A DNA stretch of 64,000 nt from Ruminococcus flavefaciens (GTDB lineage Bacteria > Bacillota > Clostridia > Oscillospirales > Ruminococcaceae), in contig NZ_FRCT01000009.1 of assembly GCF_900143025.1 (NCBI RefSeq), positions 1 to 64,000 on the forward strand, given 5' to 3'. A program made the position numbers and the translations under genes. Below, piece by piece: positions 1-7,734 of the stretch; the first letter of the stretch is position 1, and each line of letters begins with the position of its first letter. The notes beneath the pieces were generated by a model that searched no databases, was not told where the DNA came from, and saw only the letters and a program-made list of their open reading frames with translations.

Positions 1-609
1 ATACTGTTTGCAGTCTGGACTGTACTGATACAGACGGTTGATGTTCAGGCAGTGGGACAGAACGGAACCGACATCGGTTTTGCAGGTCTGAACGTGTGGT
101 TCCATAAAATGACAGGCGTTCATATGTGGGTGTATACTGTCACCGACTGGCTTGGACTTGTGCCGATCTTTATCTGTATGATATTCGGAGTTGTCGGTCT
201 TGTCCAGCTTATAAAGCGGAGAAGTCTTCTTAAAGTTGATAAGGATATTATCCTGCTTGGTATTTACTATATCCTTGTGATATTCGGTTATCTCATATTT
301 GAGATGATACCTGTAAACTACCGACCGATACTTATAGAAGGACGTATGGAGGCTTCTTACCCGTCGTCAACAACGCTCCTTGTTATGAGCGTAATGCCTA
401 CGTTGGCTTTTCAGGTGCATCGCAGGATAAGGAATACTAAAGTCAGATACGGTATTTATGCGTTTACGGTCTTATTCACGGCGTTTATGGTGGTGGGACG
501 AACTGTTGCAGGAGTACACTGGCTGACGGATATAGCAGGCTCTGTTTTGCTGAGCTTGGGACTTTATCTCATATATCAAGGTGCTGTCCGACTCACTGAC
601 AAAAAATAA
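1..609 (+). CDS. PAP2-superfamily membrane phosphatase (5' end outside window)
   Basis: The frame is open to the first base, so the start lies left of the window; an internal GTG at 52 is probably not the start because the residues before it (ILFAVWTVLIQTVDVQAVG) look like ordinary PAP2 N-terminal sequence. Several membrane helices are visible. The PAP2 signatures are degenerate but present: SYPSSTT in place of PSGH, then GRTVAGVHWLTD, which fits the SRx5Hx3D motif with its catalytic His. The family hydrolyses lipid phosphates such as undecaprenyl or phosphatidyl phosphates at the membrane. The XRE gene follows after 17 bp, so the two are probably co-transcribed. The substrate cannot be told from sequence. 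Confidence 0.8.
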   Translation: MLFAVWTVLIQTVDVQAVGQNGTDIGFAGLNVWFHKMTGVHMWVYTVTDWLGLVPIFICMIFGVVGLVQLIKRRSLLKVDKDIILLGIYYILVIFGYLIFEMIPVNYRPILIEGRMEASYPSSTTLLVMSVMPTLAFQVHRRIRNTKVRYGIYAFTVLFTAFMVVGRTVAGVHWLTDIAGSVLLSLGLYLIYQGAVRLTDKK

Positions 610-626
610 CTAACGGAGAAATGAAA

Positions 627-1244
627 ATGGAATTTCACGAGAAATTGCAGGAATTAAGAAAGAAAAAAGGCTTAACTCAGGAGGAGCTTGCAATGGAGCT
701 CTATGTTTCACGTACAGCTATATCGAAATGGGAATCGGGAAAGGGTTATCCGAATATTGATTCGCTGAAAGAGATATCAAAGTTCTTTTCTGTGACCATA
801 GATGAGCTTCTGTCATCGGAGGAACTCCTTACCGCAGCAAAAGACGAGAACCGCTCAAATATCGGGAAAATGATAGATCTGCTGATAGGCATAGTAGATA
901 TAATGAGCATTATGCTTATTCTCCTGCCGCTTTATCCGAAAAAGACAGGAGAGACAGTCTCGGCAGTTGCCCTGTTTGATTACACGAATATTTCCTTCGG
1001 GATAAGCTGTGTCTGCTGGGGACTGTTTGCCGCTCTTATCATCATTGGTGCAGTGAAGCTGTTTATGAATTACAGAAACATAGAAAATGGTAGAAGTACT
1101 GTTACAGTGGCATCGCTTGTACTTAGCATTATCGCGGTTTTATTCCTGACCATGGCAAGAATACCCTATGCGGCAACAGTAGCGTTTCTGCTGCTTATAG
1201 TTAAGGGGATAATGCTTTTCAAAGTTCCGAAAAGCGAGCACTGA
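627..1244 (+). CDS. XRE-family regulator with C-terminal membrane domain
   Basis: Residues 1-65 form a Cro/C1-type helix-turn-helix (LRKKKGLTQEELAMELYVSRTAISKWESG). The C-terminal half holds about four hydrophobic helices. This layout is common in Firmicutes, where the HTH is tethered to a membrane module thought to sense envelope state. An upstream ATG at 621 sits only 2 nt from the GGAG ribosome site, whereas ATG 627 has 8 nt spacing, so 627 is preferred. It lies between the PAP2 gene and rsgA with short gaps and is likely part of one transcript. The target genes are unknown. Confidence 0.85.
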   Translation: MEFHEKLQELRKKKGLTQEELAMELYVSRTAISKWESGKGYPNIDSLKEISKFFSVTIDELLSSEELLTAAKDENRSNIGKMIDLLIGIVDIMSIMLILLPLYPKKTGETVSAVALFDYTNISFGISCVCWGLFAALIIIGAVKLFMNYRNIENGRSTVTVASLVLSIIAVLFLTMARIPYAATVAFLLLIVKGIMLFKVPKSEH

Positions 1245-1261
1245 ACAGATAGGAGATAAAA

Positions 1262-2299
1262 ATGAAATTAGAGAGCTTACCGCCTGTATATGAGGCATAC
1301 AGTGCAGAATATCCTGATCTTACAGTGTGCCGTATAGTTTTGCAGGAAAAAGAGCTTTACCATGTCATACATAAAGACGGGATGATGCAGGCACAGGTAT
1401 CGGGCAAATTCAGATACGACGTCAAAACTGTATCTGATTTCCCTGCCGTAGGCGATTATGTTATGGCTGATATAACTGGCGGAGACAGAGCAGTGATACA
1501 CAATGTTCTTCCGAGAACAAGCGTATTTATCCGTAAAGCTGCAGGAAAATCAAATACTGAACAGGTCGTTGCTGCAAATATAGATACAGTATTCCTGTGT
1601 ATGTCCCTCAACAATGATTTCAATATCAGGCGTATCGAAAGATATCTGACTGCTGCATGGGACAGCGGTGCTGTTCCTGTTGTTCTTTTGACGAAAACTG
1701 ACCTTTGTGATGAAGTCACCGCAAAGATTGCTCAGATAGAAAGTGTTGCAGTCGGAGTTGATATCATTACGACATCAGTCGCTGAACCTGACGGTTACAG
1801 TCAGATCACGCCGTATCTGAAAGCTGGAAAGACTCTTGCTTTTGTAGGCTCGTCAGGTGTAGGCAAATCGACGCTTATCAATCACCTTCTGGGAGATGAC
1901 AGGCTTGATACGAATGGACTACGTAACGATGACAAGGGCAGACATACCACTACTCACCGTGAACTGATTATGCTTCCAGGCGGCGCTATGGTCATTGATA
2001 CGCCCGGTATGCGTGAAATGGGAATGTGGGACAGCAGCGAAGGACTTTCGGCTGCATTTGAAGATATCGAGGAACTTTCAGCAAAGTGTCGCTTCAAGAA
2101 CTGTACTCACAAATCTGAACCTGGATGTGCAGTACAGGCTGCTATCAAAAATGGTGAACTTTCAGAGGAGCGGCTGTCATCTTATGAAAAGCTGAAAATT
2201 GAAAATGCTTATTCTGAAGATGCTGAAGGATATCTGGCAGCAAAAGAGGAAAAATTCAAAAAGATAGCCAAGTACAATAAAGCTAACCATAAAAAGTAA
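1262..2299 (+). CDS. rsgA: Ribosome small subunit-dependent GTPase A
   Basis: This is a circularly permuted GTPase that acts in 30S subunit maturation. Motif order shows the permutation: G4 TKTD (about 144-147) precedes the P-loop GSSGVGKST (196-204) and G3 DTPG (246-249). An N-terminal OB-fold region comes first, and a C-terminal zinc-binding set follows (Cys276, Cys281, His283, Cys289 in CRFKNCTHKSEPGC). The length of 345 aa is normal for the family. ATG 1262 follows AGGAGA at good spacing. An intrinsic-terminator-like hairpin follows the stop. It is a housekeeping gene, supporting the view that this end is chromosomal backbone. Confidence 0.95.
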   Translation: MKLESLPPVYEAYSAEYPDLTVCRIVLQEKELYHVIHKDGMMQAQVSGKFRYDVKTVSDFPAVGDYVMADITGGDRAVIHNVLPRTSVFIRKAAGKSNTEQVVAANIDTVFLCMSLNNDFNIRRIERYLTAAWDSGAVPVVLLTKTDLCDEVTAKIAQIESVAVGVDIITTSVAEPDGYSQITPYLKAGKTLAFVGSSGVGKSTLINHLLGDDRLDTNGLRNDDKGRHTTTHRELIMLPGGAMVIDTPGMREMGMWDSSEGLSAAFEDIEELSAKCRFKNCTHKSEPGCAVQAAIKNGELSEERLSSYEKLKIENAYSEDAEGYLAAKEEKFKKIAKYNKANHKK

Positions 2300-2321
2300 G
2301 ATGAACGCTATATAAGAACAA

Positions 2322-2342
2322 CAGCTCCCATTACGGGAGCTG
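2322..2342 (+). terminator. Hairpin after rsgA (CAGCTCCC/GGGAGCTG)
   Basis: An 8-bp perfect stem with a 5-nt loop starts 22 nt after the rsgA stop. Only a weak T tract follows (GGCTTCATTT). The same hairpin recurs at 37965-37984, where it is part of the matching island-end repeat. Confidence 0.6.
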
Positions 2343-2373
2343 GCTTCATTTGTAACATTATATCGCCTTTTCT

Positions 2374-2405
2374 TCGTGTGAATTTCGTGTGAATTCGTGT
2401 GAATT
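2374..2405. repeat. Three tandem CGTGTGAATT units (possible integrase arm sites)
   Basis: Three near-identical 10-11 bp units stand head to tail at 2374, 2385 and 2396. They correspond to the three TCGTGTGCATT units at 38017-38049 beside the other boundary. A single related GTGTGCATTT lies at 2574-2583, just before the integrase stop. Short tandem repeats near an att core are typical arm-type integrase binding sites. The function is inferred from position. Confidence 0.5.
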
Positions 2406-2589
2406 ATGCCTGTTTTTTCTTCACACGCAACTGCAAATTTTCATTTAAAACTGTTTTCTACAGGCTTCTTTAAAAGAGCGGACAGAGAGGGATTCGAAGC
2501 ATCTGCATATCCGCATGATTTTCGCCTATATTTCGGGGAATTTTCATACACTGAAAGTAGCCGTGTGCCGCTTGTGTGCATTTGTAGTT

Positions 2590-3675
2590 TTATGCTGCGC
2601 CATCAGTTTTCTCAGTGCGTGTATCTCGTATCACGCCGTACATGAAGTCATCAAAGATTTTGAGGCTGTCTCTTACTCTCTGCTTCGGAGTTCTTATGTA
2701 GACAGCATCAAGAACCTTAGAATTAGCCCAGCCTCCAAGCTTCTCAAGTACTTCTTTTTGAACACCAAGCCCGTTCATTGTAGTTGCGAATTGTGCTCTC
2801 AAGTCATGGAAGGTCATCTTCATCCCATGTTTCTTCAACAGTCTATCATAACGAGCCTTGATATTACCATAGTTCTCATTAATGATAAAATCATCATCAT
2901 TCTTGTGTGACACCTTTGAAATAAGATTGTAGATATAGTCCGGAAGCGGAACATCTCTTGTAGAAAGCTCAGTCTTGTTCCTGTTTTCTATGACATCATG
3001 TCCGTTGATACAAACTCTCGCACGTCTAACCCTTATGTATCTGCCGCCGTCGTCCTCATAGATGTCGCCGAACTGAAGACCACGAACTTCTGAGATACGC
3101 ATTCCACCGCACCATACCGCAAGTAAACAAGGCAGTTCCACACTGGAACCTATTATTACTCTAAGTACCTTATCAAGATCAGGAAGCTCTGCCTTAACAT
3201 TCTTTGGCGGGAATCTAAGTTTACGGGCAGAAGGCAGTTCAACTTCAAATATCGATGCAGCGCTTCTGATGAGGTCATAAGCTGACTTTATCGACTTATA
3301 ACCAAGACCACGCTCAGCATCAATATTGACTGCTCTTTGTATATCTATTACCTTTAAATCTGTAATAAAGTATCCCTGTATTGACTGAAGTCTGTTCTTC
3401 GCTGCGACCTCATAACCGTAGAGTGTAGAAGCAGCGATTACATTACGTTTCGAGTCGATATATGCCTCCACTGCTTCCTTTACAGTTATCTTCGACGGAT
3501 TAACATCAACATTGAGTCTTTTAAACTCTTCAGCAGCAATAATTACCTCAAGCTCCGTATCACCTACAATGGACTTCCTCATGGGTTTACCGTTCGCTTT
3601 TTTACCATAGGTAACCTGTTTACGGAACTTGCCATTAGACAATTGCTGTACCTTCATTGTTATATTCGATTTCAT
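2590..3675 (-). CDS. int: Tyrosine-family site-specific integrase
   Basis: This integrase inserts and excises the island at tRNA-Ser. Numbering from the longest frame (start 3693), the catalytic set is complete: Arg199 (CGGMRISEVRGL), Lys230, His306 and Arg309 (TFHDLRAQ), Trp332 and Tyr342 (DAVYIRT). An AP2-like N-terminal domain and a SAM-like core-binding domain (about 70-160) precede it. The ATG at 3693 has no ribosome site; the in-frame ATG at 3675 lies 9 nt after GGAAAGG and is preferred. It reads towards the left boundary and ends about 90 bp from the tRNA fragment. A palindromic operator lies just upstream. Confidence 0.93.
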   Translation of the reverse strand: MKSNITMKVQQLSNGKFRKQVTYGKKANGKPMRKSIVGDTELEVIIAAEEFKRLNVDVNPSKITVKEAVEAYIDSKRNVIAASTLYGYEVAAKNRLQSIQGYFITDLKVIDIQRAVNIDAERGLGYKSIKSAYDLIRSAASIFEVELPSARKLRFPPKNVKAELPDLDKVLRVIIGSSVELPCLLAVWCGGMRISEVRGLQFGDIYEDDGGRYIRVRRARVCINGHDVIENRNKTELSTRDVPLPDYIYNLISKVSHKNDDDFIINENYGNIKARYDRLLKKHGMKMTFHDLRAQFATTMNGLGVQKEVLEKLGGWANSKVLDAVYIRTPKQRVRDSLKIFDDFMYGVIRDTRTEKTDGAA

Positions 3676-3706
3676 TTTCATCAGCCTTTCCATAGTTAGA
3701 AAGGCA

Positions 3707-3729
3707 GTATAATGATGTTATCATTATAC
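3707..3729 (-). promoter_or_regulatory. Inverted repeat over the integrase promoter
   Basis: GTATAATGAT and ATCATTATAC are perfect 10-bp arms separated by GTT. The repeat overlaps TATAAT-like sequence on both strands, just upstream of the integrase start. It is a good candidate operator for one of the two small HTH proteins encoded immediately upstream. Confidence 0.55.
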
Positions 3730-3760
3730 CACCTTTCTCTGAAAATGTAAAGAGGGTTAA

Positions 3761-3988
3761 TTACAAAGCCATGAGATCGTTTAGTTCCATGCCCGTTACG
3801 TACAGGAGATTATCAACCCTGCCGAGAGTAACGTTGGCAGCGGATTTGTCGTATTCATGAAGAGTGCGCTCCCCTACCTGCAAGTATGATGCGAGTTCTG
3901 CATCGCTAATATCCTTCAGGTTCTGCCAGTAGCGTATACGCGCCCATATGTGCTTATAAAGCGTGATTCTCTGTGCCTTCTTTGCCAT
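3761..3988 (-). CDS. Small HTH protein, possible island regulator
   Basis: This is a 75-aa basic protein with a helix-turn-helix pattern (ISDAELASYLQVGERTLHEYDKSAANVTLGRVDNLL). It is a paralogue of the next gene upstream: both share W-x-x-I/L, a D-x-x-LA-x-x-L core and R-T-L-x-x-Y-D. A GTG at 3997 abuts the GGAGG site, so the ATG at 3988 (7 nt after AGGAGGTGA) is the likely start. It lies between the integrase and a related HTH gene, suggesting control of excision or copy state. The exact family was not identified. Confidence 0.7.
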   Translation of the reverse strand: MAKKAQRITLYKHIWARIRYWQNLKDISDAELASYLQVGERTLHEYDKSAANVTLGRVDNLLYVTGMELNDLMAL

Positions 3989-4012
3989 TTTACTCACCTC
4001 CTCGTTAGTTTA

Positions 4013-4360
4013 TTATCTTACACCAGCAGCTGCCATTATGCTATCTAAGGTACTGCCGGTGGCCGTTTGTGGGTATGTTGCCTGTGGATTAATATATGAT
4101 TGGACGTTGCTTGGGTTAGATATGTAACTCAAATATTGGTTAAATGCATAAACTAACGGTTCCTCGCCATAAGTTGAGGCGAGGTTGTCGAGTTTTTCGA
4201 GGGTCAAGCCGTGCGCCGAAATATCGTACGATTTAAGCGTCCTGACGTTAACCTTCAAGCAGGCTGCAAGGGTTTCATCGGACATTCCAACTAACTTCTG
4301 CCATGCTCTAATTGCTAACCATAAATTCTTGGACAACGGTGGATGTTTGATATAGTTCAT
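4013..4360 (-). CDS. HTH protein, paralogue of the downstream gene, with a C-terminal extension
   Basis: Residues 10-65 match the neighbouring HTH protein (SDETLAACLKVNVRTLKSYDISAHGLTLEKLDNLA). A Pro/Ser/Thr/Asn/Gln-rich tail of about 45 residues follows. ATG 4360 is preferred over 4375 because the GGAGG site lies inside the first five codons of the longer form. The tandem HTH pair probably arose by duplication. It lies 24 bp from the smaller HTH and about 65 bp from the large ATPase gene on the same strand, so all may be one transcript. Confidence 0.7.
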   Translation of the reverse strand: MNYIKHPPLSKNLWLAIRAWQKLVGMSDETLAACLKVNVRTLKSYDISAHGLTLEKLDNLASTYGEEPLVYAFNQYLSYISNPSNVQSYINPQATYPQTATGSTLDSIMAAAGVR

Positions 4361-4425
4361 TATTCTTACCTCCATAATTATTATATATGAGAGCGGCGCT
4401 AGGCCGCCCCCCTTGTTTAATTATT

Positions 4426-7400
4426 TTAATCGTATGAATCCACACAAGGCGGGCGATATGTCATACCGACAATAGCGTTCCTAACAGGAATATTTTTGCC
4501 CATATGCTCGCTGTAGATTGAGCCCACAACGGCGCATTTTCCTTGCTCGAAAGACAGTAGCTCATCAACGCTTAAGTGTGTCGTTGTTGCCGCGTTTTTC
4601 ACACATGAATCCATGGGCTGGAAGAATATCTTTGTACCGCAGTATTCCTCGATGCGGGGTAAGTTTCCTTTGCCAAGAACATATCTCTGGGTTGCAATAT
4701 AGACAGAGATATTCAGTTTTCGACCCGTGCTGAGTATAACGTCAATTGGAGCTTCCTCAGCAATATTCATGCGCTGAACCTCATCGAGGATAAGGGTGAC
4801 ATTCTTGTCCCGGTGTTTATCCTTGAAAGCAAAGTATGAGTCGAGCACCATATCTAGCGGATTCGCATCTGGTTTAACAACTGCGTTTCCTGCTGAGAAA
4901 ACAATTATTTTTCTTCGCATAGCAACGAGTTCCTCCCAATCGTAAGGCGTTCTAATATTCCTTGCAACTGAACTGAACATTGTCACGAGACGTTGTCTGA
5001 CTTCGCCCTCCTTGCCAGTCTTTTTTAAACTAAGCTCGATTGCTCTTTTTATGTCATTATTTCCATCTTCATAACTGGAAATAATACTTTCAACTACTTT
5101 TTGAAGAACGCTAAACTGATTCGGTCCCGTTAAGTGGGCGCCTGACTTCAGCAAGCTTGAAAGTCGTTGAACCTTTTGCACATGACCCTCGCATCCACTA
5201 AAATCTAGCAGATCAATTGGCAATCCCATTGTACTAAGATCCCAGAAAATAATGTTGTCTATAATTTCTTGAGGCACCATATGTGCCGCCCACTCAAATC
5301 TGCAAAAGGCGTTCGTTTGATCATAGATGAATACAGTATCACCTGAATCAGCCCTAAGAATAGCTTGCATCATCAAAAAGTCACTTTTACCTAGGCCTGG
5401 AGATCCTGTAACAAGCACAAACGGGTTTATAGCGCTATATGATCCTATCAGTTGTCCAGCAAGCAAATCAAATTTTGTATGTTTAATTAACGGATTAAAC
5501 TGCTTCGGACAATTCTTGTATTCGACAAAAGTATCCGCAATCAAAGTTTTCTCAACGACCTGTCTAGCCTCAACGCTAAACAGTTCTGGGGAAAGCGAGA
5601 TAAATTCTCTCTTAATAGCACCGCCACCTTCACACTTTACAGTCAAAGTACGGGTATGTTCACCTGTCCGTGTAGGACAACTCAAACCTTTCGCCTCAAG
5701 AGCCTGACAGGACTTGTTAAAGCTGTCAGTACCCTTCATCTTTGAAGTTACTTTTTGCTCCAACAACTCACGTGTCCAGTTGTAAGTGCCATCAGCTGCA
5801 ACGAATATCTTACTTTCGTTCCATGGTGGATACTGTCCATCCCCCCGTGACGGTGTAATCTCTCCGCTGCAGATACTCTCACTGCCTATTGCTCCGATTT
5901 CATTACATAAAGCTTCACTTGCAGAGCTTATTGTCGGAGCGTTGGATGTTAGCCACAGGAGCATATCATTGTATTCTGCATCAGTGACAATACCTAAGCG
6001 CTTCAACATCCAAGCTGTGGCAAGAGACATTTCTGCCGATTTTGAAGGATAGTCAATGTTTTTTTCTTTTCCGTATAGACGCAAATGCTTTAAAGTATCA
6101 CCAACAAGTGAATTCGTAGCATATTGATTCGTATAGAAGAAGGATATCAACGAATAGTCAAACGCGCCTGAAGTCCTTTGAAGTTCCTTGTAATCGCCCC
6201 AGGTTATATTCTCATCCATCGTAAGATAGACCGCTGGAAAATCGCTCGGTATTCTTGCTGGAGTTTCCGTCAGAAGAATTATGTTCTTGCGTGTCGGATT
6301 CTCTATTCCGTTCTCTCCTTTAAGATCCAATAAGATGTCGGTGAACTGCTGAGAACAGGTACGCCTGCTTTCTACAGTGAGTGAAAATGTAAACACAGCT
6401 GTTACATCATTCGTCGCAGCCAGTTCTTTTTTTACATCAACATTCTTATCCATTAAAGATTTTACGATAGTCGACTCGTAGTTACTTCTCTTAGCAAGAG
6501 CGATGCATCCCAGTTTATCCTCTTCATGCCTATAAATAACAACAGAAATACGATCATCATTGAGGCCATAGTTCTTGAACCATGGTAGCAAAATGCTCTT
6601 TACACGTTCAACGATCATATACTTTGCCTTCCAACACTGAGGAAGAAAGGGTTTATAGTTATTCACGGCAAGTGTGAGATCAGGCTCGCCATGTATAAGA
6701 AAGTGATTTTTAACCTCATTCGGGAACAACGCCTCTGTTCCCGGATATACGTTAAATGACGATACATAAACAAATTTTCCATCACGCAACATATTACCAC
6801 CTGCATGTTGAGGTATATCCAAGAACGAGATATCATCACAGTCACGGAGGGATGCGCGGAAAGCTGCTGCTACCCAATTCCTTTTTTCAGGGGCAGTATC
6901 TTCCAGTTGCAGTGCATTAATGATCCGAGTATCACTCAAGTTACCTCCTGCAAAAACAATCGGCTTATCCCTACCGCGTAGAAAGATAACCAAAGCATCA
7001 CAGATACCAGGACCTGATGCATTAACAATCAAGCATGTAGCTACGTTTACCGAGGATATAAAGCGAGGACCTTTCGTATTATATGTTAACTCCCAATCCC
7101 CTCCGTAGGGGTTCTTTCTCAATTCTTTATCATAACTACGAGAATACTTACCTACATTCGGTATTACATAATCACGACCATCATATGTTTGGTCTACGAA
7201 AGAAACCGTATCATGTATTAACGGCTTAATACACCTAAGATTAGGCTTTACCTTCTTCTTGTTGTCCTCTTCCGCCTCACGCTGCAACTTGAGTTTGAGT
7301 TCTTCTTCCTGCTCGCATAATGCCTTTTTCTTGGCATCATCAACCTTTTCCAAAACTCCTTTTTCTATCTCGGCTTTAACATAGCGATTAAACTTTTCCA

Positions 7401-7509
7401 TTACATCAAAATATGTAGGATTGCCATAACTATAAGCCTTCCACAATTCATCATCGAATGTACTAATTTTGACCAACTCCTTACAGAATATTTGATGTCG
7501 AGAGATCAC
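4426..7509 (-). CDS. 1027-aa HerA/VirD4-like P-loop ATPase of unknown role
   Basis: The C-terminal third is a P-loop ATPase: Walker A GSPGLGKS (702-709), Walker B ILDE (907-910), and STGRKLN...IATQR (927-942), which matches the motif of HerA/FtsK/VirD4-type DNA pumps. Residues 58-86 are a charged, probably coiled-coil stretch. Residues 100-650 match no family I can name; 560-640 resembles a winged-helix module. The GTG start at 7509 lacks a clear ribosome site, so the true start may be a little downstream. Possible roles are a transfer coupling protein for the island, a replication or segregation factor, or a defence ATPase. Its context (HTH pair, integrase, divergent unknown gene) fits all three. 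Confidence 0.7.
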   Translation of the reverse strand: MISRHQIFCKELVKISTFDDELWKAYSYGNPTYFDVMEKFNRYVKAEIEKGVLEKVDDAKKKALCEQEEELKLKLQREAEEDNKKKVKPNLRCIKPLIHDTVSFVDQTYDGRDYVIPNVGKYSRSYDKELRKNPYGGDWELTYNTKGPRFISSVNVATCLIVNASGPGICDALVIFLRGRDKPIVFAGGNLSDTRIINALQLEDTAPEKRNWVAAAFRASLRDCDDISFLDIPQHAGGNMLRDGKFVYVSSFNVYPGTEALFPNEVKNHFLIHGEPDLTLAVNNYKPFLPQCWKAKYMIVERVKSILLPWFKNYGLNDDRISVVIYRHEEDKLGCIALAKRSNYESTIVKSLMDKNVDVKKELAATNDVTAVFTFSLTVESRRTCSQQFTDILLDLKGENGIENPTRKNIILLTETPARIPSDFPAVYLTMDENITWGDYKELQRTSGAFDYSLISFFYTNQYATNSLVGDTLKHLRLYGKEKNIDYPSKSAEMSLATAWMLKRLGIVTDAEYNDMLLWLTSNAPTISSASEALCNEIGAIGSESICSGEITPSRGDGQYPPWNESKIFVAADGTYNWTRELLEQKVTSKMKGTDSFNKSCQALEAKGLSCPTRTGEHTRTLTVKCEGGGAIKREFISLSPELFSVEARQVVEKTLIADTFVEYKNCPKQFNPLIKHTKFDLLAGQLIGSYSAINPFVLVTGSPGLGKSDFLMMQAILRADSGDTVFIYDQTNAFCRFEWAAHMVPQEIIDNIIFWDLSTMGLPIDLLDFSGCEGHVQKVQRLSSLLKSGAHLTGPNQFSVLQKVVESIISSYEDGNNDIKRAIELSLKKTGKEGEVRQRLVTMFSSVARNIRTPYDWEELVAMRRKIIVFSAGNAVVKPDANPLDMVLDSYFAFKDKHRDKNVTLILDEVQRMNIAEEAPIDVILSTGRKLNISVYIATQRYVLGKGNLPRIEEYCGTKIFFQPMDSCVKNAATTTHLSVDELLSFEQGKCAVVGSIYSEHMGKNIPVRNAIVGMTYRPPCVDSYD

Positions 7510-7734
7510 ACAGAAAATTGTGTACTATCAACACTTGCAAAATCCAGGGACATCCGCTATAATATCAATAGACATTAATCGGAATAGAACCTACAAGATC
7601 TGTACTCTGTCTGTATCCCGACATTTAGTGCTCATGCATTTACTTTGAGCCTATTCAATTATAGCAAATGCATCAGGTGAATTGTAGTAGAAAAATTTCG
7701 ACATCTTATCGAAAAAATTTCGAAAGGAAATGCT
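7510..7734. promoter_or_regulatory. Divergent promoter region between the ATPase and the 547-aa gene
   Basis: The 225 bp between two divergent starts contain A+T-rich promoter-like sequence. TTTCGA (7696-7701) and TCGAAA (7709-7714) form an inverted repeat, followed by another TTTCGAAA at 7718-7725 that runs into the ribosome site AAAGGA. It is a candidate operator or leader hairpin shared by the pair. Confidence 0.45.

Larger units (their letters stand above)
2322..2498. repeat. Left copy of the island boundary repeat, ending in a tRNA-Ser 3' fragment
   Basis: This block matches 37965-38185 in the same orientation. Shared parts are the CAGCTCCC hairpin, three tandem CGTGTGAATT units (2374-2405), a 35-bp exact block (2431-2465 against 38075-38109) and a 40-bp exact block (2459-2498 against 38146-38185). 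The last 22 bp are the 3' end and T-arm of tRNA-Ser(GGA) on the minus strand; identity stops at position 2498 and integrase sequence follows. This is the pattern left by tyrosine-integrase insertion into a tRNA 3' end. Compared with the right copy, 43 bp holding the tRNA terminator are missing between two TACAGGC copies. Confidence 0.85.

Noticed and set aside
2477..2498. A second tRNA-Ser gene at the left boundary
   Set aside because: Only the acceptor 3' end and T-arm are present; anticodon, D-arm and variable arm are missing. It is an attachment-site fragment.
2406..2910. Short plus-strand frames across the boundary repeat and integrase end
   Set aside because: They overlap the att repeat and the integrase on the other strand, with no ribosome site or recognisable sequence.
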